A stretch of 9,930 bases of DNA, from contig JAJXZC010000240.1 of NCBI GenBank assembly GCA_021780275.1, forward strand, positions 1-9,930, read 5' to 3'. The notes under the pieces are model-generated. The model did not search any database and was not told the origin of the DNA. It worked only from the letters and a program-made list of their open reading frames with translations. Position numbers and translations under genes: made by a program. This document shows, in pieces, positions 1 through 7,224 of the stretch. This DNA is from Pseudomonadota bacterium. GTDB taxonomy: Bacteria; Pseudomonadota; Alphaproteobacteria; Parvibaculales; Parvibaculaceae. Position 1 is the stretch's first letter; each line of letters opens with the position of its first letter.

Positions 1-10
1 AAACCAAGCA

Positions 11-35
11 AAGTGAAATCCGGCAGATTCCACTT
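11..35. repeat. Imperfect inverted repeat (hairpin) at the left edge
   Basis: Arms AAGTGAAATC (11-20) and GATTCCACTT (26-35) pair at 9 of 10 positions around the 5-base loop CGGCA. The repeat lies just beyond the early stop of virB8, in sequence that does not continue VirB8 in any frame. There is no T-run after it on either strand, so it is not an obvious rho-independent terminator. It could be a subterminal palindrome of a mobile element whose body lies to the left, or a chance structure. I do not recognise the element. Confidence 0.5.
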
Positions 36-54
36 ATCCTTCGCGGGAAACTGT

Positions 55-534
55 TCAGACAACCGGGACCAGCTCTTTCGGCCCGTAAAGCTTCATCAGA
101 TTCCGCGAATTGGCGGGATCGAAATCATGTTCGAGATCCGACGCGGCGGCGCCCGTCGAATAAAGCGAGGCCAGGTCGAAATTGTCGCGCAATCCCTTGG
201 GATCATAGGTCTCCCGCGCGCGCAGAAAGCGCACCACATTCGCGCGCGTCAACGCTTCCTTTTGCGTCAATGGACCGCCGCGTTCGAGCGGCCGCGCCAC
301 CTCGATAAAGCCCGTGGTCTTGTCCACGAGCAATGTGACGACCTCGAACGATTTGAGCGGCAAAAGCGCCCAAATCAGGCCGATCGCGGCAATAACCGCC
401 AAGCCCAGCAGCACCGCCAAAATCCGCCAGACATTGCGGGAATTGCGGATCGAGCGGTGGAGCGAACTATCCCAGCTCTCCGCCTCGTCATAATAGCGTG
501 AGTCAACAATCGCCTTCTCAACAGAAGTCGTCAT
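55..534 (-). pseudogene. virB8: VirB8-like T4SS inner-membrane protein, C-terminally truncated
   Basis: VirB8 is a bitopic inner-membrane protein whose periplasmic domain helps assemble the T4SS core. The 159-residue product has a short cytoplasmic N-terminus, one membrane segment at about 36-58, then the start of the periplasmic domain, including the RETYD stretch (107-111), a DNFDLAS region and a YGP motif (150-152). Family members usually run to about 220-240 residues, so the last beta-strands of the periplasmic domain are missing. The stop TGA at 55-57 comes only nine residues after the tyrosine of the YGP motif. The next 54 bases do not restore VirB8-like sequence in another frame, which argues for a rearrangement rather than a one-base frameshift. 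The ATG at 532-534 has an upstream GAGGAAGG ribosome site and sits 16 nt after virB6. The VirB8 identity is firm; loss of function is inferred. Confidence 0.82.
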
Positions 535-550
535 GGCAAACCTTCCTCAA

Positions 551-1666
551 TCAACCTGATTTGTTGGCCTTAAGGCCAGCGGCGACTTGTTGGGCGGCCG
601 CGGACATGGTGTTCGCCCCGGCGCTGAAGGCATTGCCGCCTCCCTTGCCGTTGCTTCGGCTCGCCCTCCAGGCGCTTCCGGCGGCCGCCGCCGCGCCGCC
701 AGCCGCGGTCAGGCCAAGGCGCGACGTTCTGACCGGCGCCATGACCGCTCTCGCCATCAAGTAGCCTTCAGCCGCGCTCACCGCCGATGAGTGGCGCAAC
801 CCTGCCCCACCGGCGATTGCGCTCGCCATCGAAGGAATTTGCGCCAGGATCAGCGTCGCGACGACGCAGATCACGGCGAATGGCGCGATCGTCAGCATGG
901 TCGCATTGGCGCCGGCGCTGCTCAGCGCGCTTTGCTGGCTGTTGATCAGCCCAAGGAAGAAGCCGATGAACCCGTAGGTCAGGATCGGAACCAATGAAAA
1001 TGCCAGGCAAGACCGCATCCAGCCGGTAAACAGGCTGGAGGAAACATTGAACAAGGCCATTGCGATAAACAGCGGCGCGAGGCCCAAGAGCACATAAAGC
1101 GCCAGCTTGCCCATGATCACGATCGCGACCGCCTCGATCAAAACCAGGGCCGTCACGATGTAGAGGATGATCGCGAGCAGGGCCAAGCCGACGCCGAACA
1201 TGCCGGACGCCTGGGATATTCCGTCTGCCGCTGTCGATCCCGTCGTCCAGATGGTGTTCAAGCCGGTCGCCATCGAACTCAAGCCCGAGCTGGTCGAACT
1301 TGGCGTCGGACAGGAGCCCGACGATCCCGAGCCGCCCGCGCTCAGCATCGCATTGCAGATCGACGCGCCAACGCTGTCGGCTGTCTGCAATAATGTATTG
1401 GCGACGATCGTCTGAAACCCGCTCCAATTCGAAATCATCGCGTAAATCAGCGCGATACGAACGATTTTCCAGAAAAAATCGGTGGCGGAAATGGTCGCCC
1501 GGCCAAACAGCACTTCATAGCCGTAATAGGCGACATAGACCGTCAAGCCTGTCGTGAAGACAGGCGTTATCCCGCTGCTGATGCTGGTATAAATGGTCTG
1601 AAGGGATGACGTGCCAACCTGGTCAAGCGCCGTAAATACGGAATTCAAAACATCAATGACCGCCAT
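551..1666 (-). CDS. virB6: VirB6 polytopic inner-membrane channel protein
   Basis: This 371-residue protein matches the VirB6/TrbL family in hydropathy. It has hydrophobic segments at about 33-53 and 66-82, a Gly/Ser/Thr-rich central loop holding two cysteines, then closely spaced segments between about 150 and 280. A conserved-looking FTGWMR stretch with the family's central Trp lies in the second half. The C-terminal 80 residues are Ala/Gly-rich and basic, as often seen for the cytoplasmic tail. VirB6 forms part of the inner-membrane translocation path for DNA or protein substrates. The ATG at 1664-1666 has an upstream GAGG and lies inside the end of the lipoprotein gene (14-nt overlap), so the two are probably translationally coupled. 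virB8 follows after 16 nt, leaving no room for a VirB7 gene between them. Confidence 0.9.
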   Translation of the reverse strand: MAVIDVLNSVFTALDQVGTSSLQTIYTSISSGITPVFTTGLTVYVAYYGYEVLFGRATISATDFFWKIVRIALIYAMISNWSGFQTIVANTLLQTADSVGASICNAMLSAGGSGSSGSCPTPSSTSSGLSSMATGLNTIWTTGSTAADGISQASGMFGVGLALLAIILYIVTALVLIEAVAIVIMGKLALYVLLGLAPLFIAMALFNVSSSLFTGWMRSCLAFSLVPILTYGFIGFFLGLINSQQSALSSAGANATMLTIAPFAVICVVATLILAQIPSMASAIAGGAGLRHSSAVSAAEGYLMARAVMAPVRTSRLGLTAAGGAAAAAGSAWRASRSNGKGGGNAFSAGANTMSAAAQQVAAGLKANKSG

Positions 1667-1853
1667 CGTCGGCCTCTTTCACAGTCGGCCCATTGATCGC
1701 TCGCAATTCCTCGCAGGCCCACGCGCTTCCAGACGGCAGCCAACCGAATATTCCGTTCGATTGCGCGCTGCATGGCGCCGTCAGGTCCTGATGCGCGCAC
1801 GCCGATAACGCCAGAAGCGCAAGCCCTACAACCGCAAGACGAATGACACGCAT
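1653..1853 (-). CDS. Small lipoprotein in the Eex/VirB7 position
   Basis: This 66-residue protein has a clear lipoprotein signal: a short basic start, a hydrophobic core and the lipobox LSAC with the lipidated cysteine at residue 19. The mature part is about 48 residues and has two more cysteines (28 and 47) that could form a disulfide. In conjugative VirB loci, small lipoproteins occur either between virB5 and virB6 (entry-exclusion Eex, as in IncN plasmids) or between virB6 and virB8 (VirB7, outer-membrane partner of VirB9). This gene lies between a VirB5-like gene and virB6, which points to Eex, but no other VirB7 candidate is in the window. I cannot decide between the two from sequence alone. 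The start ATG is preceded by AAGGA about 10 nt upstream. Confidence 0.8.
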   Translation of the reverse strand: MRVIRLAVVGLALLALSACAHQDLTAPCSAQSNGIFGWLPSGSAWACEELRAINGPTVKEADDGGH

Positions 1854-1892
1854 TCCAAGAGTCCTTTTGATTTTTTGGTCCGCTGCAACCGT

Positions 1893-2591
1893 TCAGTGGG
1901 ACGTAAACACCTGAGCCGTCTTCGCCTGAACAGCGAGCATCTGTTGCATTTGCGCGTTCAACGCGGCATTGCCGGCGTTCACCGCGCCAATGGCCTCGTT
2001 GACGGTCAGCGCCGTCTGGACCTGCATCTGCGAGTTTTGGTCAATCGACCCCTTGATGTCCGGCGCCGTGCCGACCAACGCGCTCGCGCCCTGAAGCGAA
2101 CTGGCGCGCGTCGTCGCCGCCGCCTGTGCGCCCTGGACGACGCCGGTCAATGCCGCCGACGTGTTGACCGCGCCCATATAGGCCTGGTCGGTTCCCGTGG
2201 CGGCCGTCGCGTTTCCGCTCAGCGTCGCGACGAGATTCAGGCCGTTGATGATTGTCGCCGCTGTCGATCCGTAGGAGCCGAGAGATCCCCAGGACATGTT
2301 CGTTCCGCCGAGCAGAGAAGCGAAACTCGGCGCGCTCGCGACCGAAAATCCAGAACCGATGGCCGCCGTTGACATCGATCCCGTCGTCCGGGCGCCCGTG
2401 ACCGCCGCGAGCGTCGCGTTGGTCGCCGTCAGAATCTGCTGATTGGTGGCCATGATCGAAGCGGTGTTGCTTGCCGTCGTCGTCGCCTGGCTGAGGGTCG
2501 CGCTGTCGATCACTGGCACCTGCGCGAAGGCGCGCGCGGTGACAAAAACCAACGCGGCGCCGCCAAGCAGCTTTTTCGAAAGGTGTCGCAT
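1893..2591 (-). CDS. virB5: VirB5-like exported pilus-tip protein (second copy)
   Basis: This 232-residue protein has a Sec signal peptide, probably cut after residue 23 (RAFA|QVP), then an Ala/Thr/Ser/Gln-rich, largely helical sequence. The mature start (QVPVIDSATL) and a C-terminal Gln/Ala-rich helix are typical of the VirB5/TrbJ family, minor pilus components thought to sit at the pilus tip and contact recipient cells. There are no cysteines. The start ATG has a near-perfect AGGAGG site overlapping the region of the upstream gene's stop codon, and the upstream stop is only 10 nt away. It resembles the adjacent upstream protein at both ends (QVP after the signal, DQNS about 49 residues from the end, LAVQ, VF.S), so the two look like tandem paralogs. 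The middle is low in complexity, so the family call rests on position plus termini. Confidence 0.75.
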   Translation of the reverse strand: MRHLSKKLLGGAALVFVTARAFAQVPVIDSATLSQATTTASNTASIMATNQQILTATNATLAAVTGARTTGSMSTAAIGSGFSVASAPSFASLLGGTNMSWGSLGSYGSTAATIINGLNLVATLSGNATAATGTDQAYMGAVNTSAALTGVVQGAQAAATTRASSLQGASALVGTAPDIKGSIDQNSQMQVQTALTVNEAIGAVNAGNAALNAQMQQMLAVQAKTAQVFTSH

Positions 2592-2601
2592 CGTGACCTC
2601 C

Positions 2602-3249
2602 TTAGTTGGATTTGAAAACAGTCGCCGTCGCCGATTGCGATTGCACCGCCAACATCAGCATCAGGTTTCTCATTTGCGCAGCCGTAGCGAAGGCTTGCGT
2701 CACCTGATTCCAATTCGCTGTTCGCGCCACCAGCGCCGCGGAATTCTGGTCCCAGCCGCCGTGCGAAGAATTGAGCGCGCCGACGATCGCGCCGGCGCCC
2801 GTCAACGTGCCCGAGTTGCCCTGCAATGCGCTCCTAACCGCCGCGCCGGCGGAAATCGCCTGGACCAGTGTTCCGACATTGAAGCCGGAGCCAGAGACGC
2901 CGACGAGCGACGACATATTGATGCCGCCGACATTGTTGAAGGCCGCGACGGACGACCCGCCGCTGGTCGTTGCGATCCACCCCAGCCCACTGCCGGCGCC
3001 GCCTGTCAAATCGGTGCTCCCCACGCTCGCGGTCGGAGCCCCCGTCGCCGCTCCTGGCGAGGCGTACGACGTATGAATGCCCTGATCGGAGGGAACCGCC
3101 GCCGCGCTGGTCGCTTTCTGGCTCGTCGTATGCGTCTGAATACAGTTCTCCTGCACATGCCGCGCCACATCGCTCGTGGGGACCTGGGCGAGCGCGGCAG
3201 CCGGCGCCAAAAGCCCGATCGTCATGGCAAGGCGCATTTGCTTTCGCAT
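2602..3249 (-). CDS. VirB5-like exported protein (first copy, divergent)
   Basis: This 215-residue protein has a signal peptide (positive start, hydrophobic core, cleavage near residue 21, ALA|QVP). The mature protein is Gly/Ala/Ser/Thr-rich with one cysteine near residue 36. It sits directly after virB4, where VirB5 is expected. Its C-terminal 49 residues start with DQNS and end LAVQ...VFKSN, mirroring the neighbouring protein (DQNS...LAVQ...VFTSH). I therefore read it as a diverged VirB5 paralog, though it lacks a recognisable VIDxxxL start. Its ATG has AGGAGG fused to the virB4 stop (TAGGAGG), and the intergenic gap is 9 nt, so it is co-translated with virB4. It could alternatively be a separate accessory pilus or periplasmic protein. 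Confidence 0.72.
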   Translation of the reverse strand: MRKQMRLAMTIGLLAPAAALAQVPTSDVARHVQENCIQTHTTSQKATSAAAVPSDQGIHTSYASPGAATGAPTASVGSTDLTGGAGSGLGWIATTSGGSSVAAFNNVGGINMSSLVGVSGSGFNVGTLVQAISAGAAVRSALQGNSGTLTGAGAIVGALNSSHGGWDQNSAALVARTANWNQVTQAFATAAQMRNLMLMLAVQSQSATATVFKSN

Positions 3250-3258
3250 GTACGCCTC

Positions 3259-5739
3259 CTATGCCGCGCCCGGCGCCTGTGGATGAGAAAACAGATTGGC
3301 CACGCCGCAATAATGCGGCAGCCAATCCTTCGGCTCCGGGCCGAACCGTTCAATCAACGCTTCCATTTCCTCGACGAGCGCTGGCGTGCTGGACAGAACT
3401 TTTGGCGCCCATGGAACGCTCGACAGATCGAGCTTCGCGATCACCGAGTCTTGATCGTGTTTAATCAAAAACTCGCGGCTTTCCGGCGCGGTCTCGCGCA
3501 CCCAGGCGAGTTCCGCGTGGGTCAATTTGAAGGCTTCGAGATAGGACGCGTCGTCGGCTTTTGGATTGGGGAAAAACAGGTTGGTCGGCGTCTGTTCGAT
3601 CAGCGTGTGCGCCATTGTCGCCGACGCGATATCTTTTGCCGATTGCGTGCCGAAGCCCACGCAGCCATTCAGCTTGCGGATGGTCTTCAGCTTATCGTTC
3701 AGGAAGGCCGAGAAGGTGTCGTCGTTCAGGATCTTCCATCCCTCGTCGATGAACATCATCATCGGACGACCGTCCATCATGCTCTCGATGCGATGGAAAA
3801 TGTAACCAAGCGCCGCGGTGCGAATGTCCTCGTCGTCGAGAACATCGGTCAGGTCGAATCCGATGACGCCATTGCCAGTCGACCATTGGTCGACAGGATT
3901 GTTGAACAGCCAGCCGCGCGCGCGGGTCCACACTTCAAACCGTGTCGCCAAATCGTCCTGGTGCGCCCGCTCGCGGCCTTGCAGAAGAATGCCAATTTCC
4001 GAAAATTTGCGCGTGGCGACAGGCTCCTTGAAAACCTGTTCCACGGCGAATTCGAGAATCTTTTCCTGTTCGGCGCGCAGCATCGACCCGTCACGCGGGC
4101 GCACCATGAATTTGAGCAGATTGAAAACGAAATCGCGATCGGCCGGCGTGTCCGGCAGCTGCAAAGGGTTGAACCCCGTTGGCTCCCCCGGCCTGAGGCG
4201 TTCATATTGTCCGCCCATGGCGCGAACGAAGACATTGGCGCCGAGATCCTTGTCGAAGAACACACAGCGAGGCCGAGGGCCGATCCTCTGCGCCTGAGCC
4301 ATCAAAAACGACAGGCCGACGGTCTTGCCCGATCCCGTTGGCCCGCAAACCGTGAAATTGCCGACCTGACGGCGGTGAAAGTTGAAATAATAAGGCGTGG
4401 AGCTGGTCGTTTGGAGCAGCGAGATCGCCGGCCCCCAATGGTTGCCGTTCTTCTTGCCGACCGCGAAATTGTGCAGCGATGCGAAGCCGCAAAAATTGCG
4501 CGATGAAATCAGCGCGCCCCGCCCGATGTAGCCAAAATTGCCTGGCAATTGCGCGAAAAACGCCGGCTGCGCATTCGTCGCCTCGCGCACGACGGTCATG
4601 CCGAGGTTTTGCAGCTCCGCCGTCACGTCCTGAACACAGCGTTCCATGCCCTTGATCGTCCGGCCCAGCGCCGCGACGGTGAGATGATGCGCGCCCATGA
4701 CGGTGCGGCCGGCGACCATCTCGTTTCGCGCAATTGAAATCGCTTCCTCGACTTCCGTGCCCGCCTCGTCGGAGGCCGCGATCTGCCGCTCGACCCGCGA
4801 AATATCCGTCAGCGTCGGCGCCTTGTCCGCAATCGAAAAACTCTGGGAAACGATGAACTCGCCCTTGATCCGAAGGAGCCCGTCCAGCATTCCCGGCCCC
4901 GTCCAGGCGGGATATTCGCGGACCGAAAGCATGGTCCCGAACCGCAGATCGGGAGCATTCGGCCCGACCATCTCAAAGGCTTTGCGGCCGAAGGTGACCC
5001 GCCGCGTCGGCAGATAGCTATCCAGGCCCATGCGCGGCAAGGCCATCGGAATTTCCACGCCGCCGTTCAGCAACTGGGCCAGAAATTCGCAAGGCTCCGA
5101 ATAGAGCCCATATCGCGGATCGCCGGCCTCCCGGCCTTCAACGATTTGGCCGGGCAGTGGACGCGAAACGATTTTCAGAATGCGCGCTCCGTATGGCGCC
5201 AAAGCCGCCACGACGTTCGCGACCGCCTCTTTCAGGTCGCTGCGCGCCTCGCGGTCCCGGTCTTCGGGGGCATGCCCCATCATCGACCGCAAGCCATTCA
5301 TGAACCCGTCGATCTTGCCGACTTTTCCCTGGAACGACCGCCGGATGATCGTCAGGTAGAGATCGTTGACATACATTCTGCGCTGTCTGAGACTGGCCAT
5401 GTGGCCTCGATCCAGCGCCGCGCAGAACGGGTTATCGAAATCGCCGCCGATGGTCGCTGGACATTCCCTGCGGATGATATGCGAATAGAGCGCGAAACGG
5501 CTGTCGTTGAGCGCCCGAACGAGGGTGTTGCGCGCCGTCAGCCTCAAATTGATTTCGCTTTGATCAGCCGTCTGAAAGCAAAAGCCGTCCAGTTTGACGC
5601 AAACGATCAATTGGCCTTCTTTCAGGCGAAGCGTTTCGTCGTCGATGTGGCGCAGATAAGGAATATGTTCAGCCAGCGTCTTTTCGCGCCCGATCACGTC
5701 GCCAAATTGCAGGCTCTTCAAGATCGGCTTCGCATACAT
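3259..5739 (-). CDS. virB4: VirB4 family T4SS ATPase
   Basis: This 826-residue protein is full length for VirB4/CagE. VirB4 is the inner-membrane-associated ATPase that powers pilus biogenesis and substrate transfer. The Walker A motif GPTGSGKT is at 466-473, followed by FFDKD (about 494-498). Walker B MMMFIDEGW is at 660-668, with the acidic pair D665/E666, and the GFGTQSAKDI stretch at about 695-704 corresponds to the conserved post-Walker-B motif. The N-terminal half (about 1-440) is the family's membrane- and partner-interacting domain. The ATG at 5737-5739 has a GGAGAG site 7 nt upstream and lies 33 nt after virB3. The frame is intact throughout. It is the most secure call in the window. 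Confidence 0.97.
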   Translation of the reverse strand: MYAKPILKSLQFGDVIGREKTLAEHIPYLRHIDDETLRLKEGQLIVCVKLDGFCFQTADQSEINLRLTARNTLVRALNDSRFALYSHIIRRECPATIGGDFDNPFCAALDRGHMASLRQRRMYVNDLYLTIIRRSFQGKVGKIDGFMNGLRSMMGHAPEDRDREARSDLKEAVANVVAALAPYGARILKIVSRPLPGQIVEGREAGDPRYGLYSEPCEFLAQLLNGGVEIPMALPRMGLDSYLPTRRVTFGRKAFEMVGPNAPDLRFGTMLSVREYPAWTGPGMLDGLLRIKGEFIVSQSFSIADKAPTLTDISRVERQIAASDEAGTEVEEAISIARNEMVAGRTVMGAHHLTVAALGRTIKGMERCVQDVTAELQNLGMTVVREATNAQPAFFAQLPGNFGYIGRGALISSRNFCGFASLHNFAVGKKNGNHWGPAISLLQTTSSTPYYFNFHRRQVGNFTVCGPTGSGKTVGLSFLMAQAQRIGPRPRCVFFDKDLGANVFVRAMGGQYERLRPGEPTGFNPLQLPDTPADRDFVFNLLKFMVRPRDGSMLRAEQEKILEFAVEQVFKEPVATRKFSEIGILLQGRERAHQDDLATRFEVWTRARGWLFNNPVDQWSTGNGVIGFDLTDVLDDEDIRTAALGYIFHRIESMMDGRPMMMFIDEGWKILNDDTFSAFLNDKLKTIRKLNGCVGFGTQSAKDIASATMAHTLIEQTPTNLFFPNPKADDASYLEAFKLTHAELAWVRETAPESREFLIKHDQDSVIAKLDLSSVPWAPKVLSSTPALVEEMEALIERFGPEPKDWLPHYCGVANLFSHPQAPGAA

Positions 5740-5772
5740 TCAAATCTCTCCAAATATCGGGGAGCGCAAATA

Positions 5773-6072
5773 TCAGGGAACATAAGTGTCGCCGCCCCAA
5801 AACGCGCGATTGCGCGTCATGGGACACTTGCCGAGCCACACCACCAGAATTTCGATGAATCGCGCATCCCTCACCGTCAGGCCGTAGGCGATCGAGTGGA
5901 ATGGCGCGAAGAGAAAGAACATCAGCAGGTTCTTGGTGTTGATGAAAATCATCACCACCAGAACCAATTCGATGATGAACAGCTTCATCGGGACGCCGAG
6001 AAACATGGGAGGCCTGGTCAGACCTCCCACCAACGGGTCGAGATGCGGCTCCGCATCAGCCTCAATCGTCAT
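5773..6072 (-). CDS. virB3: VirB3 inner-membrane T4SS protein
   Basis: The 99-residue product has the VirB3 layout. A short N-terminus contains DPLVGGLTRPPMFLGVP, with the conserved LTRPPM-type element at 18-23. Two hydrophobic stretches (about 27-45 and 49-64) follow, then a polar C-terminus ending WGGDTYVP. VirB3 works with VirB4 in pilus assembly. The ATG at 6070-6072 overlaps the virB2 stop by one base (TGATG), a tight coupling typical of this operon type. virB3 and virB4 are separate genes here, not the fusion seen in some systems. Confidence 0.93.
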   Translation of the reverse strand: MTIEADAEPHLDPLVGGLTRPPMFLGVPMKLFIIELVLVVMIFINTKNLLMFFLFAPFHSIAYGLTVRDARFIEILVVWLGKCPMTRNRAFWGGDTYVP

Positions 6073-6428
6073 CAGCAGCCGCCCATCGTTGAAGTCGAAC
6101 CGCTATTCATGCTGCCCGACAACGACATGACGATTGATCCCGCGCCAAAGATCAGCGCGATTCCGACGACCACCGCAAACAGCCAGGCCCAGGGAATGCG
6201 CTGCGTCAAACACATATAGCCAGTCGCCGCTATCGCGACGGTCGCGGCCGTCGTCGCAAATGTGCCGGTCATGAAGGACATGATCGCGGTCATCGCCGTG
6301 TTGATCGGCTGAAAGCAGCCTCCTGAGGATGTGGATTGCGCCAGCGCCAGCTCGGGCGACGCAAAAAGGACGATGGCGGCGACGGCGAATGCAATCGTCA
6401 TCGCTTCATTTTTTTTCAACGCTCTCAA
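6072..6428 (-). CDS. virB2: VirB2 major pilin precursor
   Basis: The 118-residue prepilin has a long signal peptide, probably cut after residue 30 (ELALA|QST), giving a mature protein of about 88 residues. Two hydrophobic helices (about 45-73 and 79-102) are joined by a short basic loop (LTQRIPW), as in VirB2/TrbC pilins, which polymerise into the conjugative pilus. The mature protein also has three cysteines (38, 73, 118). The start is a TTG at 6426-6428. It overlaps the virB1 stop by 4 nt and has GAGGGAGATGG just upstream. It gives the signal peptide its basic residues (R2, K5, K6). An in-frame ATG at codon 10 would remove these charges and has a poorer ribosome site, so TTG is preferred. 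Confidence 0.9.
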   Translation of the reverse strand: MRALKKNEAMTIAFAVAAIVLFASPELALAQSTSSGGCFQPINTAMTAIMSFMTGTFATTAATVAIAATGYMCLTQRIPWAWLFAVVVGIALIFGAGSIVMSLSGSMNSGSTSTMGGC

Positions 6429-7093
6429 TTTCCATCTCCCTCAACATACAAAACCCCACCAATCCATTTTTGACCGGCGCTATCGACGGCCACCCCCGCG
6501 CGCTCAATGCCCGCGGCCAGTGCGGGCGCGTGGCGGGGTCTTTCCGCGGGCTTTTGGACGCGTTTCGAATTCAGGAAATTGTCGAACTCGTAGTAGGAGT
6601 TTGCGATAGACGCGACGTATCGCACCGTCTCCGCATTCGCCGGGACGCCGTGAGCGTCCAACACGCGCGTTTCACCAGCATTGTAAGCGGCCACGACCAG
6701 AAAAACGTTGCCGCCGAACTGCGCAGTCAAGTCCTTGAGGTAAGCCACGCCGCCGCGCGCATTATCCGCCGCGTCGCACACGTCCTTGACGCCATAACGC
6801 TCAGCCGTCGCCGGCATGAGCTGCATCAAGCCCCGGGCGCCTGCCGGCGAATTAATGTCGGTTCCCGCGCGGGATTCCTGATTGAGAATCGCGACCGCAA
6901 GTTTTTGATCGAAACCTTGGCGCTCCGCTTCGGCGCGCACCAGCTCACGCGCCGCGTCTCCGCTGATCGTCGGCGAGCAGACCGGAACGGTGTTCGCCGC
7001 GGACGCAGGCCCTCCGGCGATCAGCAGCGCAACCGCCGCAAACTCGGCCATCGAAGCCAATGATTTTATCCCGCGAATGGTCTCGGCCCGCAT
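6425..7093 (-). CDS. virB1: VirB1-type lytic transglycosylase
   Basis: This is a periplasmic SLT-fold enzyme that cuts peptidoglycan locally so the T4SS can be assembled. From the preferred ATG (7091-7093) it is 222 residues: signal peptide cut near residue 32 (PASA|AN), then the catalytic domain at about 45-175. The catalytic glutamate is E73 in the NQES motif. It is followed by SPAGARGLMQLMP (82-94) and AYNAG (136-140), all hallmark SLT motifs. The C-terminal 50 residues are Pro/Ala-rich, as in many VirB1 proteins. An in-frame GTG at 7138 would add 15 residues before the signal peptide. I reject it because the ATG has GAGAAAAG just upstream and gives a normal signal peptide. It is the first gene of the virB operon and overlaps virB2 by 4 nt. 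Confidence 0.93.
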   Translation of the reverse strand: MRAETIRGIKSLASMAEFAAVALLIAGGPASAANTVPVCSPTISGDAARELVRAEAERQGFDQKLAVAILNQESRAGTDINSPAGARGLMQLMPATAERYGVKDVCDAADNARGGVAYLKDLTAQFGGNVFLVVAAYNAGETRVLDAHGVPANAETVRYVASIANSYYEFDNFLNSKRVQKPAERPRHAPALAAGIERAGVAVDSAGQKWIGGVLYVEGDGN

Positions 7094-7137
7094 CTTTTCT
7101 CGCTGCTTATGTGGTGATATAACGCAACTACGAATCA

Positions 7138-7166
7138 CTTATAATAACATATAACAGCAGACACAA
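7138..7166 (-). promoter_or_regulatory. Candidate sigma-70 type promoter for the virB operon
   Basis: On the minus strand a TTGTGT box (7161-7166) and a TATAAG box (7138-7143) are separated by 17 nt. The -10 box matches the consensus at 5 of 6 positions, the -35 box at only 3 of 6. It lies about 45 nt upstream of the preferred virB1 ATG in an AT-rich stretch of an otherwise GC-rich region. The position is sensible, but the weak -35 means this remains a prediction. Confidence 0.4.
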
Positions 7167-7181
7167 CCGCGAAAAACGAGG

Positions 7182-7206
7182 ATTATGAACGGCAAGAGTT
7201 CATAAT
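7182..7206. promoter_or_regulatory. Perfect 9-bp inverted repeat, candidate operator
   Basis: ATTATGAAC (7182-7190) and GTTCATAAT (7198-7206) are exact reverse complements separated by 7 bases. The 25-bp dyad sits between the divergent virB1 and plus-strand operons. It is about 16 nt upstream of the proposed virB -35 box and 19 nt before the plus-strand start codon at 7225. Such a symmetric site in a divergent promoter region fits binding by a dimeric regulator controlling one or both operons. It could also form a hairpin in the plus-strand leader. No regulator gene is seen in the window. Confidence 0.6.
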
Positions 7207-7224
7207 AGCACTACGTCAGGAATA

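Noticed and set aside
1228..2385. Recurring TCGATCCCGTCGTC-like strings near 1235 and 2375
   Set aside because: They fall in Ser/Thr/Gly-coding stretches of different genes in a GC-rich sequence and do not form an ordered repeat.
2443..4506. Long plus-strand open frame (687 codons) antisense to virB4 and its downstream gene
   Set aside because: The translation is Arg/His/Gln-rich without domains, and the opposite strand carries unmistakable VirB4 motifs and a signal-peptide protein. It is a high-GC shadow frame.
5740..5772. Two AAATATC copies between virB3 and virB4
   Set aside because: They are short direct repeats in a 33-nt gap with no symmetry or promoter-like spacing, so likely chance.
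5146..6219. Plus-strand open frame of 357 codons across virB4, virB3 and virB2
   Set aside because: It spans three coupled minus-strand genes and has shadow-type composition with no recognisable motif.
6329..7063. Plus-strand open frame of 244 codons antisense to virB1
   Set aside because: It is rich in Arg and lacks domains; the minus strand has clear SLT motifs and a signal peptide.
7094..7138. GTG start adding 15 residues to VirB1
   Set aside because: It would put a polar extension before a normal signal peptide, and the downstream ATG has a better ribosome site.
7140..7145. TATAAT on the plus strand as -10 box for the accessory operon
   Set aside because: The hexamer is perfect, but no acceptable -35 box lies 16-18 bases upstream. 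It overlaps the minus-strand -10 box, so I did not call it.
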